A stretch of 11,367 bases of DNA from Sphingobacteriaceae bacterium (GTDB lineage: Bacteria; Bacteroidota; Bacteroidia; Sphingobacteriales; Sphingobacteriaceae), in assembly GCA_947460275.1 (NCBI GenBank), contig CANHHZ010000052.1, forward strand, positions 1 through 11,367, in the 5' to 3' direction. A program made the position numbers and the translations under genes. Numbering within the stretch: position 1 is the first letter of the stretch; every line of letters starts with the position of its first letter. The notes beneath the pieces are model-generated. The model worked only from the letters and a program-made list of their open reading frames with translations. It was not told the origin of the DNA and searched no databases. This document shows, piece after piece, positions 1-6,682 of this stretch.

Positions 1-28
1 TAAACAATAATATCGCTAAATATTAGCG
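1..28 (-). terminator. Weak hairpin terminator candidate after the EnvC-like gene
   Basis: A perfect 6-bp stem (CGCTAA at 14-19 with TTAGCG at 23-28, 3-base loop) overlaps the stop codon of the EnvC-like gene. Read on the minus strand it is followed by an AT-rich but not purely U-rich stretch (13-1). The geometry fits a weak intrinsic terminator ending the minus-strand operon. The stem is short and overlaps the coding end, so this is tentative. Confidence 0.35.
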
Positions 29-1291
29 TGCTACCCAACTTTCTGGATTTTGAGCTATGCTTCCTTTGTGTATTTGGAAACCCACCTCTGGCACGCCATC
101 TGTTATCCCTGCAACTCCTATCGTTTGTTTGGTAGAAACGTTATCTCCCTTAGAAACACTAACGCTTTTTAAATTTTCATATACTGTAAAGTACTCGCCG
201 TGTTTAACAATTACATAGTATTTACCAAATTTATCGAATATTGTAGATACTTTTCCGTTGAAAACAGCCCTTACCGCTGCGCCTTCACTGGTTTGAAAAG
301 TTACGCCTTCATTTCGGCCTGAGGCTTGATCTACCATGTAGGCTCCAAAATGCGAACTGATATAACCTCTTTCTACTGGCCAAGGCAAACTTCCTCTATT
401 GCTCTCAAAAGCATCCGACAACTTTGCATCTGCAGGACTACTTCTTAAAATTTCGCTATTTGTTTTTGGTTTATTATTTGGCGAAGGAGCAGGTTTATTG
501 TCTTTTTTTGCTGAAGTCCCGGCTAGGCGCTCAGCTTCCCTAGCCTGTTCTTCGGCTTTTTTACGAGCCAAAGCAATTTGACGTGCAATTTCTGCTTTAA
601 TCTGTCGGTCGATTACCGCTTGCTGTTGTTTCTTTTTCTGAATATCTTGTTTGTACTGTTTTTCTTGTTTGCTCAACTGACTTAGCACAGCAGTTTGCTC
701 GCCTTTCTTTTTATCGAGCTTAGTTTTCTCATTTACCTGCGATTTAAGCAAATTGCTTTTGTTCTTAAGGTCTTGATCTAAAACTATAATTTTATTGCTC
801 AAGTCTTTTTCAGTACCTTGTATGTAAGCGGCCTGTTTTTTTCGATATTGACCAAATTGCTGCAAATATTTAATGCGTTTATAAGCTTGATTAAAGTCCT
901 TTGCTGCAAAAATAAACATCATTTTATCATAGGAGTTTCTATTGCGTTGTGCAAAACGGATCATCCCTGCATACTCGTTTTTTAAGTCGGTTAAACGCGT
1001 TTTTAAATTTTGAACCTTGCTGGTATTTTCGGTAATTTGATGATCTAAATTTTTTATTTCAGAGTTAATGGTCGATATTTTTTCTTGCATTAACCTAACT
1101 TGAGCCTTAATAGCATTAATTTGACTAAGTGTCAACTTTTTACCGTTGGTAGTTTTGGTTAAGTTTTTTTCGGCCAATTCAATTTCCCTCTGCAAGGCTT
1201 CTTTTTTACGTTCCAGCTCACGTGCAGTTTGAGCAAAAGCCCCTGCGCAACATAGCACAAATAATAGCGAAAAAATCAGTTTTAATTTCAT
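23..1291 (-). CDS. EnvC-like murein hydrolase activator: signal peptide, coiled coil, degenerate LytM/M23 domain
   Basis: Periplasmic protein of the EnvC/NlpD type, which in known cases does not cut peptidoglycan itself but activates cell-wall amidases during division. Seen: a signal peptide (residues 1-20, ending AGAFA before Q21), a long Lys/Glu/Gln-rich coiled coil (about 22-260), a Pro/Asn/Lys-rich linker (about 262-300) and a C-terminal LytM fold starting at LPWPVERG (302). Active M23 enzymes have HxxxD, a Tyr-x-His-Leu motif and HxH. Here the matching positions read N327/T331, Y371-E-N373-L and E402-V-G404, so no zinc ligand is left and catalysis is unlikely. Length (422 aa) is normal for EnvC. 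It is the last gene of the minus-strand operon, 21 bases after the DUF4292 gene. Family assignment is firm; the activator role is inferred from the family and the missing residues. No ftsEX lies in the window. Confidence 0.9.
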   Translation of the reverse strand: MKLKLIFSLLFVLCCAGAFAQTARELERKKEALQREIELAEKNLTKTTNGKKLTLSQINAIKAQVRLMQEKISTINSEIKNLDHQITENTSKVQNLKTRLTDLKNEYAGMIRFAQRNRNSYDKMMFIFAAKDFNQAYKRIKYLQQFGQYRKKQAAYIQGTEKDLSNKIIVLDQDLKNKSNLLKSQVNEKTKLDKKKGEQTAVLSQLSKQEKQYKQDIQKKKQQQAVIDRQIKAEIARQIALARKKAEEQAREAERLAGTSAKKDNKPAPSPNNKPKTNSEILRSSPADAKLSDAFESNRGSLPWPVERGYISSHFGAYMVDQASGRNEGVTFQTSEGAAVRAVFNGKVSTIFDKFGKYYVIVKHGEYFTVYENLKSVSVSKGDNVSTKQTIGVAGITDGVPEVGFQIHKGSIAQNPESWVAR

Positions 1292-1312
1292 TCCTGCAAA
1301 AATATAAAAAAA

Positions 1313-2104
1313 TTAATTGATTAGCTTGAAACTTTTGGGGATCGTAAAAGGAAATTCTACCAAACCATCAGCTTCTATTTTATTAAATTCGATACTTAAA
1401 TCTATCTTTTTGGCGCCTGACATGGTATTAATTTTTAAACTTGATGGAAATAACGCATTATTGATTGGTGTGTAATTCCCATAAATAACTTTAAAAGCCT
1501 GGGCAGCTTTAGCGTCGTTGAGTGTGGTTTCGGCCAGTTTAAACAAGGTATTAAAAACTGTACGGTAAGCTAAATTTTCTGTCTGTCCGCTTAAAACCCA
1601 CACGCCGTTTTCTTGTGCCAAATCCGACTCTTCTTTCATAAAATCATCAATCACATTACCCGAAAGCACCGATTGCAACAATTTAAAATTAACCTGCTTG
1701 TTGGTAAAGTCGTAAATATAACTGATTGGTTTTTTGGTGTAAGTTTTTTCAAATCGATTTAAAAGCTTTAGTGTATCAGGCGTAATGATAACTCTGGCGA
1801 CCTCAATCCCAGCAATAGCCGAAACACTTAACCATATTTTTTTATCTTTTTGTATTCTAATGGCCATGGTTACATTGTTTTCATCGCCATTTACATCCAA
1901 GTTGGCCTTTCCTTTTAGAGCTAAACTACTAAAACTAAGATTTTTGCTTTGCAACAACTTTAGGTGCTCTAATTTTTCATTAGGTAATATAGCGGTTTGC
2001 TCTTGAGCAGGTGGCGGTGCTACAATCAATTTTTTTGGCTTGCAGCCGAAAATCATCACCATAAAAACACCAAACAGAATACTACTCAATATATTTCTTT
2101 TCAT
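1313..2104 (-). CDS. DUF4292 family lipoprotein, possibly LolB-like
   Basis: Predicted lipoprotein of 263 aa. The signal peptide ends in the lipobox I-F-G-C with lipidated C21. The residues after it (K-P-K-K) are basic, so it lacks the acidic Bacteroidota surface-export signal and probably faces the periplasm. The body carries hallmarks I associate with DUF4292: a FSSLALKGKA strand, then KDKKIWLSVS and the block GIEVARVIITPDTLKLLNR (about residues 97-115). From memory the family is thought to adopt a LolA/LolB-like half-barrel that binds acyl chains, which would suit lipoprotein insertion or lipid handling at the outer membrane; this function is unproven. It lies between dut and the EnvC-like gene, an arrangement I recall as common in Bacteroidota. 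The start gives a complete signal peptide, and no better upstream ATG is needed. Confidence 0.87.
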   Translation of the reverse strand: MKRNILSSILFGVFMVMIFGCKPKKLIVAPPPAQEQTAILPNEKLEHLKLLQSKNLSFSSLALKGKANLDVNGDENNVTMAIRIQKDKKIWLSVSAIAGIEVARVIITPDTLKLLNRFEKTYTKKPISYIYDFTNKQVNFKLLQSVLSGNVIDDFMKEESDLAQENGVWVLSGQTENLAYRTVFNTLFKLAETTLNDAKAAQAFKVIYGNYTPINNALFPSSLKINTMSGAKKIDLSIEFNKIEADGLVEFPFTIPKSFKLIN

Positions 2105-2149
2105 CGCTTTTTAGTTAATTTTTCACAATTTCTTAACACCCAAACAACA

Positions 2150-2180
2150 AATATCATTGCCTAAGGTTTAAAATGATATT
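2150..2180 (-). other. Hairpin at the 3' end of dut
   Basis: Perfect 9-bp inverted repeat, AATATCATT (2150-2158) and AATGATATT (2172-2180), with a 13-base loop, touching the dut stop codon. On the minus strand it is followed by TGTTGTTTGGG, not a clean U-run. It may be a leaky terminator or an mRNA 3'-end stabiliser between dut and the DUF4292 gene. The stem is AT-rich and weak. Confidence 0.35.
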
Positions 2181-2610
2181 ATTTACCAGTATGCCCATAA
2201 CCCCCGTCACCACGGGTAGTATCGCTTAACTTTTCGGCCATTTCCCAATCAATAGTTTCGTGTTTTGCAATCACCATTTGTGCAATTCTATCGCCATCGT
2301 TAATCACAAAATCCGTGTCCGAAAGATTAACTAACAAAACTTTAATCTCTCCTCTATAGTCGGCATCAATGGTTCCTGGCGAGTTTACAATACCAATACC
2401 GTGTTTATACGCCAATCCGCTACGCGGTCTAATTTGTGCTTCGTAGCCGATAGGTAATTCTATATGTAAACCAGTTGGAACTAATAAACGTTGCAAAGGT
2501 TTAATTGTAATTTTTTCGGCAGTAAAAGCACGCAAATCCATGCCTGCAGCATGAGCTGTTTCGTAAGCGGGTAGTGGATGGTGAGAATGATTGATAATCT
2601 TAATCTTCAT
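2179..2610 (-). CDS. dut: dUTP diphosphatase (dUTPase)
   Basis: Trimeric cytoplasmic enzyme that hydrolyses dUTP to dUMP and pyrophosphate, keeping uracil out of DNA and feeding thymidylate synthesis. All five classical dUTPase motifs are present in order: AGMDL (22-26), RPRSGLA (61-67), GTIDADYRGE (79-88, with the water-activating Asp in this block), DGDRIAQ (105-111) and the C-terminal lid RGDGGYGHTG (133-142), where Tyr138 replaces the more usual Phe that stacks on uracil. The length of 143 aa is full size. Its start codon lies inside the end of the flippase gene (11-base overlap), which implies co-transcription and probable translational coupling. Nothing suggests inactivation. Confidence 0.97.
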   Translation of the reverse strand: MKIKIINHSHHPLPAYETAHAAGMDLRAFTAEKITIKPLQRLLVPTGLHIELPIGYEAQIRPRSGLAYKHGIGIVNSPGTIDADYRGEIKVLLVNLSDTDFVINDGDRIAQMVIAKHETIDWEMAEKLSDTTRGDGGYGHTGK

Positions 2611-4102
2611 TTTTTGAGGTTGAAGTAAGCAAATTTGTTAGATTTCGTTTTTCGATAAAATATATCGCCACTAAAAATACAAATAACAGCGCATTACCTA
2701 TGTAAATATTTTGTTCGAAGGTATAAAATGACAAGATGACCAGCAACACCGAGGTGCACAAATAAGCCACTATCTTTTTTAAATTATATGGAATTGGATA
2801 ATGTTTTTGACCCAAGATATATGAAATAACCATAATGATAAAATATGCCCACATGCTTATCCAAGCCGAGGCCATATATCCATATTTTGGAATAAGCATA
2901 ACATTCATAACTATTGTAAAAAATGCCCCAATCAACGAAATATACAAACCATAACGTGTTTGATCTGACAAGCGATACCACACCGAAAGATTCATATAAA
3001 TACCCAAACAAACATAACCAAAGAGCAAGTAAGGAACAGCAGGTAAGCCAACCCAATACTTTGGATCGATAAAATGTTTTAACAAGCTAATATTAGCAAT
3101 TAAACCTACAAAAAGTATAGCCAATGCCAGCACAAAATAATTTAAGATATTGGCATACGTAGTTCTTGCATTTTCTTTTTTAGCGTGACTAAAAAAGAAG
3201 GGCTCGGCGCCTAACCTAAAGGCGGTATTAAAAATACTGATAAAAATAGCCAGCTTGCATACCGCTCCATAAATACCTGTTTCCCTGTCGGCAATGGCTG
3301 AAGGAAGATATTTACTCAGCAATATTTTATCTAAATTTTCGTTGATAATGAAAGACAAATTGGCTACCAAAATAGGCCAACTATACGCCAACATTTGATA
3401 AGCCAGCTTTTTATTAAACTTGAACCGTAAGGCTTTAAATTCGGGCAAAAGTAAAAGCAAAGTGCTTAGGCTTGCCGCCAAGTTGGCCACAAAAACATAA
3501 CCTACCCATTTTGGTCTAAACCAAGTTACGAGCCATTCGGCACCAATGCCATTATGCTTGATGATAAACGGAATAACAAAGATAAATATCAAGTTTAGGC
3601 CTACAAAAACGCCAATATTTAAGAATTTTATCAAACTATACTTAAATGGCCTACCATCGGCACGCAGTTTTGCAAACGGGATTACACAAATGGCATCGAT
3701 AAACAAAATCCAAATGAAATACTGGACAAACTTTCGTTGTTCAGCAATGGCTTGTACATTATTGCTGCTCAATGTAAAAGCAGAAATAGGAGTTGTAAAA
3801 ACCAAACCTGTAAACAAAAGCAAAAGAGATATGCATCCAATTACCAAAAAGCTATTGTTGTACACTTCCTGCTTTTTGTCATCATACTTGTTTAAATACC
3901 TAAAAAAAGTGGTTTCCATCCCAAATGCTAAAATAGCATTCATGATAGAAGCATAACTGTACATTTTGGTAAAAATACCATATACACCCTGCGCATAAAC
4001 CCTAGTGTAAATAGGCGTAAGTATAAAGTTGAATAACCTCGAAAATATAGTACTTAAACCATATACTAAAGTTTGACTGGCAAATTTTTTATATACAGAC
4101 AT
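2600..4102 (-). CDS. Wzx-type polysaccharide/lipid-linked oligosaccharide flippase (MOP superfamily)
   Basis: Inner-membrane protein of 500 aa with about 12-14 hydrophobic segments spread along its whole length (for example near residues 8-30, 85-108, 127-146, 157-180 and 203-222). The N-terminus (FASQTLVYGLSTIFSRLFNF) and the following PIYTRVY element are typical of the polysaccharide_synt/Wzx branch of the MOP superfamily. Such proteins move undecaprenyl-linked sugars across the inner membrane for O-antigen, capsule or exopolysaccharide assembly. The substrate cannot be told, because no glycosyltransferase or polymerase lies nearby; that isolation suggests a housekeeping lipid-linked substrate rather than a dedicated polysaccharide cluster. 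The C-terminus overlaps dut. The start at 4102 is supported by the upstream heptamer repeat region, which is non-coding in character. Confidence 0.88.
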   Translation of the reverse strand: MSVYKKFASQTLVYGLSTIFSRLFNFILTPIYTRVYAQGVYGIFTKMYSYASIMNAILAFGMETTFFRYLNKYDDKKQEVYNNSFLVIGCISLLLLFTGLVFTTPISAFTLSSNNVQAIAEQRKFVQYFIWILFIDAICVIPFAKLRADGRPFKYSLIKFLNIGVFVGLNLIFIFVIPFIIKHNGIGAEWLVTWFRPKWVGYVFVANLAASLSTLLLLLPEFKALRFKFNKKLAYQMLAYSWPILVANLSFIINENLDKILLSKYLPSAIADRETGIYGAVCKLAIFISIFNTAFRLGAEPFFFSHAKKENARTTYANILNYFVLALAILFVGLIANISLLKHFIDPKYWVGLPAVPYLLFGYVCLGIYMNLSVWYRLSDQTRYGLYISLIGAFFTIVMNVMLIPKYGYMASAWISMWAYFIIMVISYILGQKHYPIPYNLKKIVAYLCTSVLLVILSFYTFEQNIYIGNALLFVFLVAIYFIEKRNLTNLLTSTSKNED

Positions 4103-4128
4103 CAGAGCTGAGATTTGAGAGGTGAGAC
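4101..4128. repeat. Short heptamer tandem repeat, nTGAGAn, before the flippase start
   Basis: Three consecutive 7-base units (CTGAGAT, TTGAGAG, GTGAGAC; 4108-4128) keep TGAGA in exact 7-base register. A fourth, imperfect unit (TCAGA at 4102-4106) runs into the flippase start codon. The repeat sits in the 56-base gap between acylphosphatase and flippase, the only sizeable gap in the first half of the operon. Confidence 0.6.
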
Positions 4129-4158
4129 ACTAGATGTAAGATTGGATTTTAAAGTAGC

Positions 4159-4443
4159 TTACCATAATAAATTCTTTTTAACCACATCAAAGTTGCGATA
4201 ATTTTTAAGTTCTCCATCAGTTATTTCCACATTTTCGACTTCGGCTTTATCGGGGCCATTGTGGCACCACTCTACAAACATCTCTAAAAACGTTGGTTCG
4301 GCTTCAGCTTCAATGTATACTGTGCCGTCTTTTTGGTTTTTCACAAACCCTTTAACGCCTATTTGGTCGGCCACAGCTTTGGTACTCGCTCTAAAAAAAA
4401 CGCCTTGTACTTTGCCTGTTACTTTGATATTGATGTGTTTCAT
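4159..4443 (-). CDS. acyP: Acylphosphatase
   Basis: Small cytoplasmic enzyme (94 aa, the normal size) that hydrolyses the carboxyl-phosphate bond of acyl phosphates. The signature G-K-V-Q-G-V-F-F-R (10-18) supplies the phosphate-binding loop and catalytic Arg18. GFVKNQKDGTV (32-42) supplies catalytic Asn36. The spacing of these two residues matches the vertebrate and bacterial enzymes. The ATG follows directly on the TAA of the upstream flavoprotein gene (TAAATG, no gap), indicating coupled translation. Its physiological substrate in bacteria is generally unknown, and the neighbours do not settle it. Confidence 0.95.
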   Translation of the reverse strand: MKHINIKVTGKVQGVFFRASTKAVADQIGVKGFVKNQKDGTVYIEAEAEPTFLEMFVEWCHNGPDKAEVENVEITDGELKNYRNFDVVKKNLLW

Positions 4444-5391
4444 TTAAAACTTTAAATCTTGCAATTGTTGCTTTGTGCTTAAAAAATCTTCCCAAATTTC
4501 TTGTAAAATTTGAGCGGCAGGTTTGATTTCATCCAACATGGCCGAAACCTGACCTATTTCTAGTTCTCCTTCTTCCATGTCGCCTTCAAACATCCCTAAT
4601 TTTGCTCGGGCTCTCCCCAAAATTTCGGCCAACTGCTGGGTATTGGCGCCATTTGCTTCTGCTTGCGAAATTAATTCGGCAAAATGATTTTTAAGCAAGC
4701 GCACAGGTACCAGCTTTTTCATTTGCAATTTGGTATCGCCTTCGGTAGCATTTATAATTTTATGCTTGAAATTTGGGTGCGCCGAGGATTCTTCGGCAAC
4801 GGCAAAAGCAGAACCAATTTGAACCGCAACTGCGCCCAAGGCAAAAGCAGCCAACATGGCGGCACCGCTAGCAATACCTCCTGCAGCAATAACTGGAATT
4901 TTAACCGCAGCCTTTACCATTGGTATTAAACACAAAGTGGTGGTTTCTTCACGACCATTATGTCCGCCTGCTTCAAATCCCTCGGCCACAATAGCATCCA
5001 CACCGCATGCTTCGGCTTTTAAGGCAAACTTGGTGTTGGCAATTACATGCACAACAGTGATGCCTTTCTCTTTTAAAAATTGTGTCCATGTGGCGGGATT
5101 TCCTGCCGAAGTAAACACGATTTTCACCCCTTCTTCAACAATAATATCCATTATTTCTTGAATATTTGGATAAAGTAAGGGCACATTTACCGCAAAGGGA
5201 TGAGCTGTTGCCCCCTTGCACTTGCGAATATGTGTGCGCAATACTTCTGGATACATAGAGCCAGCGCCAATGATACCCAAACCTCCTGCATTGCTTACCG
5301 CCGAGGCCAAGCGCCATCCGCTACACCAAATCATACCCGCTTGTATCATTGGATATTTGATATGGAAAAGTTTTGTGATGCTATTGTTCAT
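4444..5391 (-). CDS. FMN-dependent TIM-barrel oxidoreductase of the nitronate monooxygenase / FabK (enoyl-ACP reductase II) family
   Basis: A 315-aa flavoprotein. The N-terminal KYPMIQAGMIW and ASAVSNAGGLGIIGAG (29-44) blocks, the central IVAEGFEAGGHNG (134-146) and IPVIAAGGIASG (165-176) form the flavin site of the 2-nitropropane dioxygenase superfamily. His144 falls in the AGGH motif and, by my recollection of the Streptococcus pneumoniae FabK sequence, at the same position number as that enzyme's catalytic His144. Colinear similarity to FabK extends through EEGVK, GAGNP and the SAHPNFKHKI segment. Two functions are possible: NADH/NADPH-dependent enoyl-ACP reduction in fatty acid synthesis, or oxidation of toxic alkyl nitronates. 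Automatic annotation would usually say nitronate monooxygenase. The zero-gap junctions on both sides put it in the centre of a three-gene cassette with the amidohydrolase and acylphosphatase. The fold and cofactor are sure; the reaction is not. Confidence 0.88.
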   Translation of the reverse strand: MNNSITKLFHIKYPMIQAGMIWCSGWRLASAVSNAGGLGIIGAGSMYPEVLRTHIRKCKGATAHPFAVNVPLLYPNIQEIMDIIVEEGVKIVFTSAGNPATWTQFLKEKGITVVHVIANTKFALKAEACGVDAIVAEGFEAGGHNGREETTTLCLIPMVKAAVKIPVIAAGGIASGAAMLAAFALGAVAVQIGSAFAVAEESSAHPNFKHKIINATEGDTKLQMKKLVPVRLLKNHFAELISQAEANGANTQQLAEILGRARAKLGMFEGDMEEGELEIGQVSAMLDEIKPAAQILQEIWEDFLSTKQQLQDLKF

Positions 5392-6558
5392 TTAAAATAA
5401 GCGTTTTATAGACGTTTTTAAACCTTTGTTCCCCTGGTCTTCCGTTTTTAGCCAAATAATTCCAGGTTTTTTGCCAGCCTCAAAGCTACCAAACTGTGCA
5501 TCAATACCCAAAAATTTAGCGCCATTTAAGGTAGCCCAAGTTAATGCTTGCTCAAAACTTACATTTCTTTCTGCTTGTAAAGTTTGTATCTCCGATAAAA
5601 TACAAAGTTGGTGGTTACTGGCCAAGCTATCAGTACCCAACGTTAAATTGATATTTTCATGTTGTAGCAAGTGGTTGGCAGGCAAATTATTTTCTATGTA
5701 TAAGTTGGCGTTAGGGCACAAACACCAAAACAATTTAGGATGGGTTTTAGTCGCAAAAGCAATATCGGCTGCGCTAGTAAAAGTATTGTGCACCAAGAGG
5801 GTATTTACCTTTTTTGGTAGTTTTGGAAGGGCATGGTGGATAGCCGTTTGGTTTAAAATAGGTTCATCAAACAGCAAATTTACCGCCCCTAAAAAATCTA
5901 CAAAAGCCCCAGTTCCCTTTTCAAAAAATTCGTTTTCTGCAACGGTTTCTTGGTTATGGATCGTTAAAATGTCATCGCTTTGTGTATGGATTGATATAGC
6001 GGTTAACAAACTTGACGCTACCGAGTAAGGCGCATGCGGAGCCAAAGAAGCTTTTAGTGGATAAAAATCTTTTTTAAGCTGCAAGCCTTTTGCAATAATG
6101 GGCGCTGCGGGTTTGTTAAAACCAAATAGTTCTACAAATGTGTGGTAATAAATTTGGCTGTTTTGCTTTACTTGTTTAGAAACCAACTCGTTAGAAATAT
6201 CGCCTACAGCTACAATACCATTGGCATACATTTGAGCATCTGCCTTTTGCATGGCCGAAATAATTTCTGCTTCAGGCTGTTGCCTTAGCGCCAATATTTT
6301 TTTAATGAAACCTATTAAGCCGGTATGTTGGGGTATTTGACCTACCAAGTGCGACAGCTCCAAATGACAATGTGTATTGACAAAACCTGGCACCAAAATA
6401 CCGTCATAATGTTGTATATGTTCAATGGCTTGCGCCTTTGCTTCCTCTGCAGTAAGCACCCGCTCGATGGTACCATCATTTTTTAAGGCAATTACTCCAT
6501 TTTTTATGGGCGGCGTAGCAACAGGATAAACTAAGTTGGCAGAAACATATGAAACCAT
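5392..6558 (-). CDS. Metal-dependent amidohydrolase/deaminase (TRZ/ATZ, chlorohydrolase-like family)
   Basis: A 388-aa member of the amidohydrolase superfamily, cytosine-deaminase-like subgroup. Seen: an N-terminal beta-sandwich strand region, then GFVNTHCHLELS with metal ligands His63 and His65, APHAPYS with His175 (likely substrate contact), IHNQE with His201 and proton-shuttle Glu204, VHNT with His257, and LGTDSLASN with metal ligand Asp310. A C-terminal AGKKPGIIWL closes the beta-sandwich. All expected catalytic residues are present, so it should be active, probably as a deaminase or hydrolase of an aminated ring or related compound. The THCHLELS motif recalls aminofutalosine deaminase, guanine deaminase and S-adenosylhomocysteine deaminase, but the substrate cannot be decided. 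It is the first gene of the minus-strand operon and joins the next gene without a gap (TAAATG). Confidence 0.88.
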   Translation of the reverse strand: MVSYVSANLVYPVATPPIKNGVIALKNDGTIERVLTAEEAKAQAIEHIQHYDGILVPGFVNTHCHLELSHLVGQIPQHTGLIGFIKKILALRQQPEAEIISAMQKADAQMYANGIVAVGDISNELVSKQVKQNSQIYYHTFVELFGFNKPAAPIIAKGLQLKKDFYPLKASLAPHAPYSVASSLLTAISIHTQSDDILTIHNQETVAENEFFEKGTGAFVDFLGAVNLLFDEPILNQTAIHHALPKLPKKVNTLLVHNTFTSAADIAFATKTHPKLFWCLCPNANLYIENNLPANHLLQHENINLTLGTDSLASNHQLCILSEIQTLQAERNVSFEQALTWATLNGAKFLGIDAQFGSFEAGKKPGIIWLKTEDQGNKGLKTSIKRLF

Positions 6559-6635
6559 GGCACAAATTACGGTTATTTAGTATAAAAAATGATATAATTA
6601 GCTCCTCTTTTTATGTCAAAAGGGCTTACAGCACA

Positions 6636-6644
6636 CAAAGGTTA
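6636..6644 (-). promoter_or_regulatory. Candidate -7 element for the minus-strand operon
   Basis: On the minus strand this reads TAACCTTTG, a Bacteroidota -7 element (TAnnTTTG) with one extra spacer base. It would start transcription around 6630, giving a leader of roughly 70 bases before the amidohydrolase. It mirrors the plus-strand element at 6655-6662. The off-consensus spacing keeps confidence low. Confidence 0.35.
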
Positions 6645-6654
6645 TTTATTTTAG

Positions 6655-6662
6655 TAACTTTG
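6655..6662 (+). promoter_or_regulatory. Promoter -7 element (TAACTTTG) of rluF
   Basis: Exact match to the Bacteroidota housekeeping sigma -7 consensus TAnnTTTG, placed 20 bases before the rluF ATG. The expected start site is near 6666-6668, leaving a leader of about 15-17 bases. No obvious TTTG -33 element at ideal spacing was seen, and there is no Shine-Dalgarno sequence, as is normal for the phylum. Confidence 0.6.
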
Positions 6663-6682
6663 TGGTTCATTTATAAATACCA

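Noticed and set aside
3546..3956. 136-codon plus-strand open frame inside the flippase gene
   Set aside because: Complement of membrane-segment codons; no motif, promoter or neighbour to support it.
5426..6028. 200-codon open frame on the plus strand, antisense to the amidohydrolase
   Set aside because: Lies wholly inside a gene with all catalytic motifs. The translation shows no family features and is rich in Lys/Ser/Phe/Cys, as expected from a shadow frame.
6559..6567. Minus-strand TAATTTG next to the amidohydrolase start as its promoter
   Set aside because: Spacer one base short, and the element ends 3-4 bases before the ATG, so transcription would start inside the gene.
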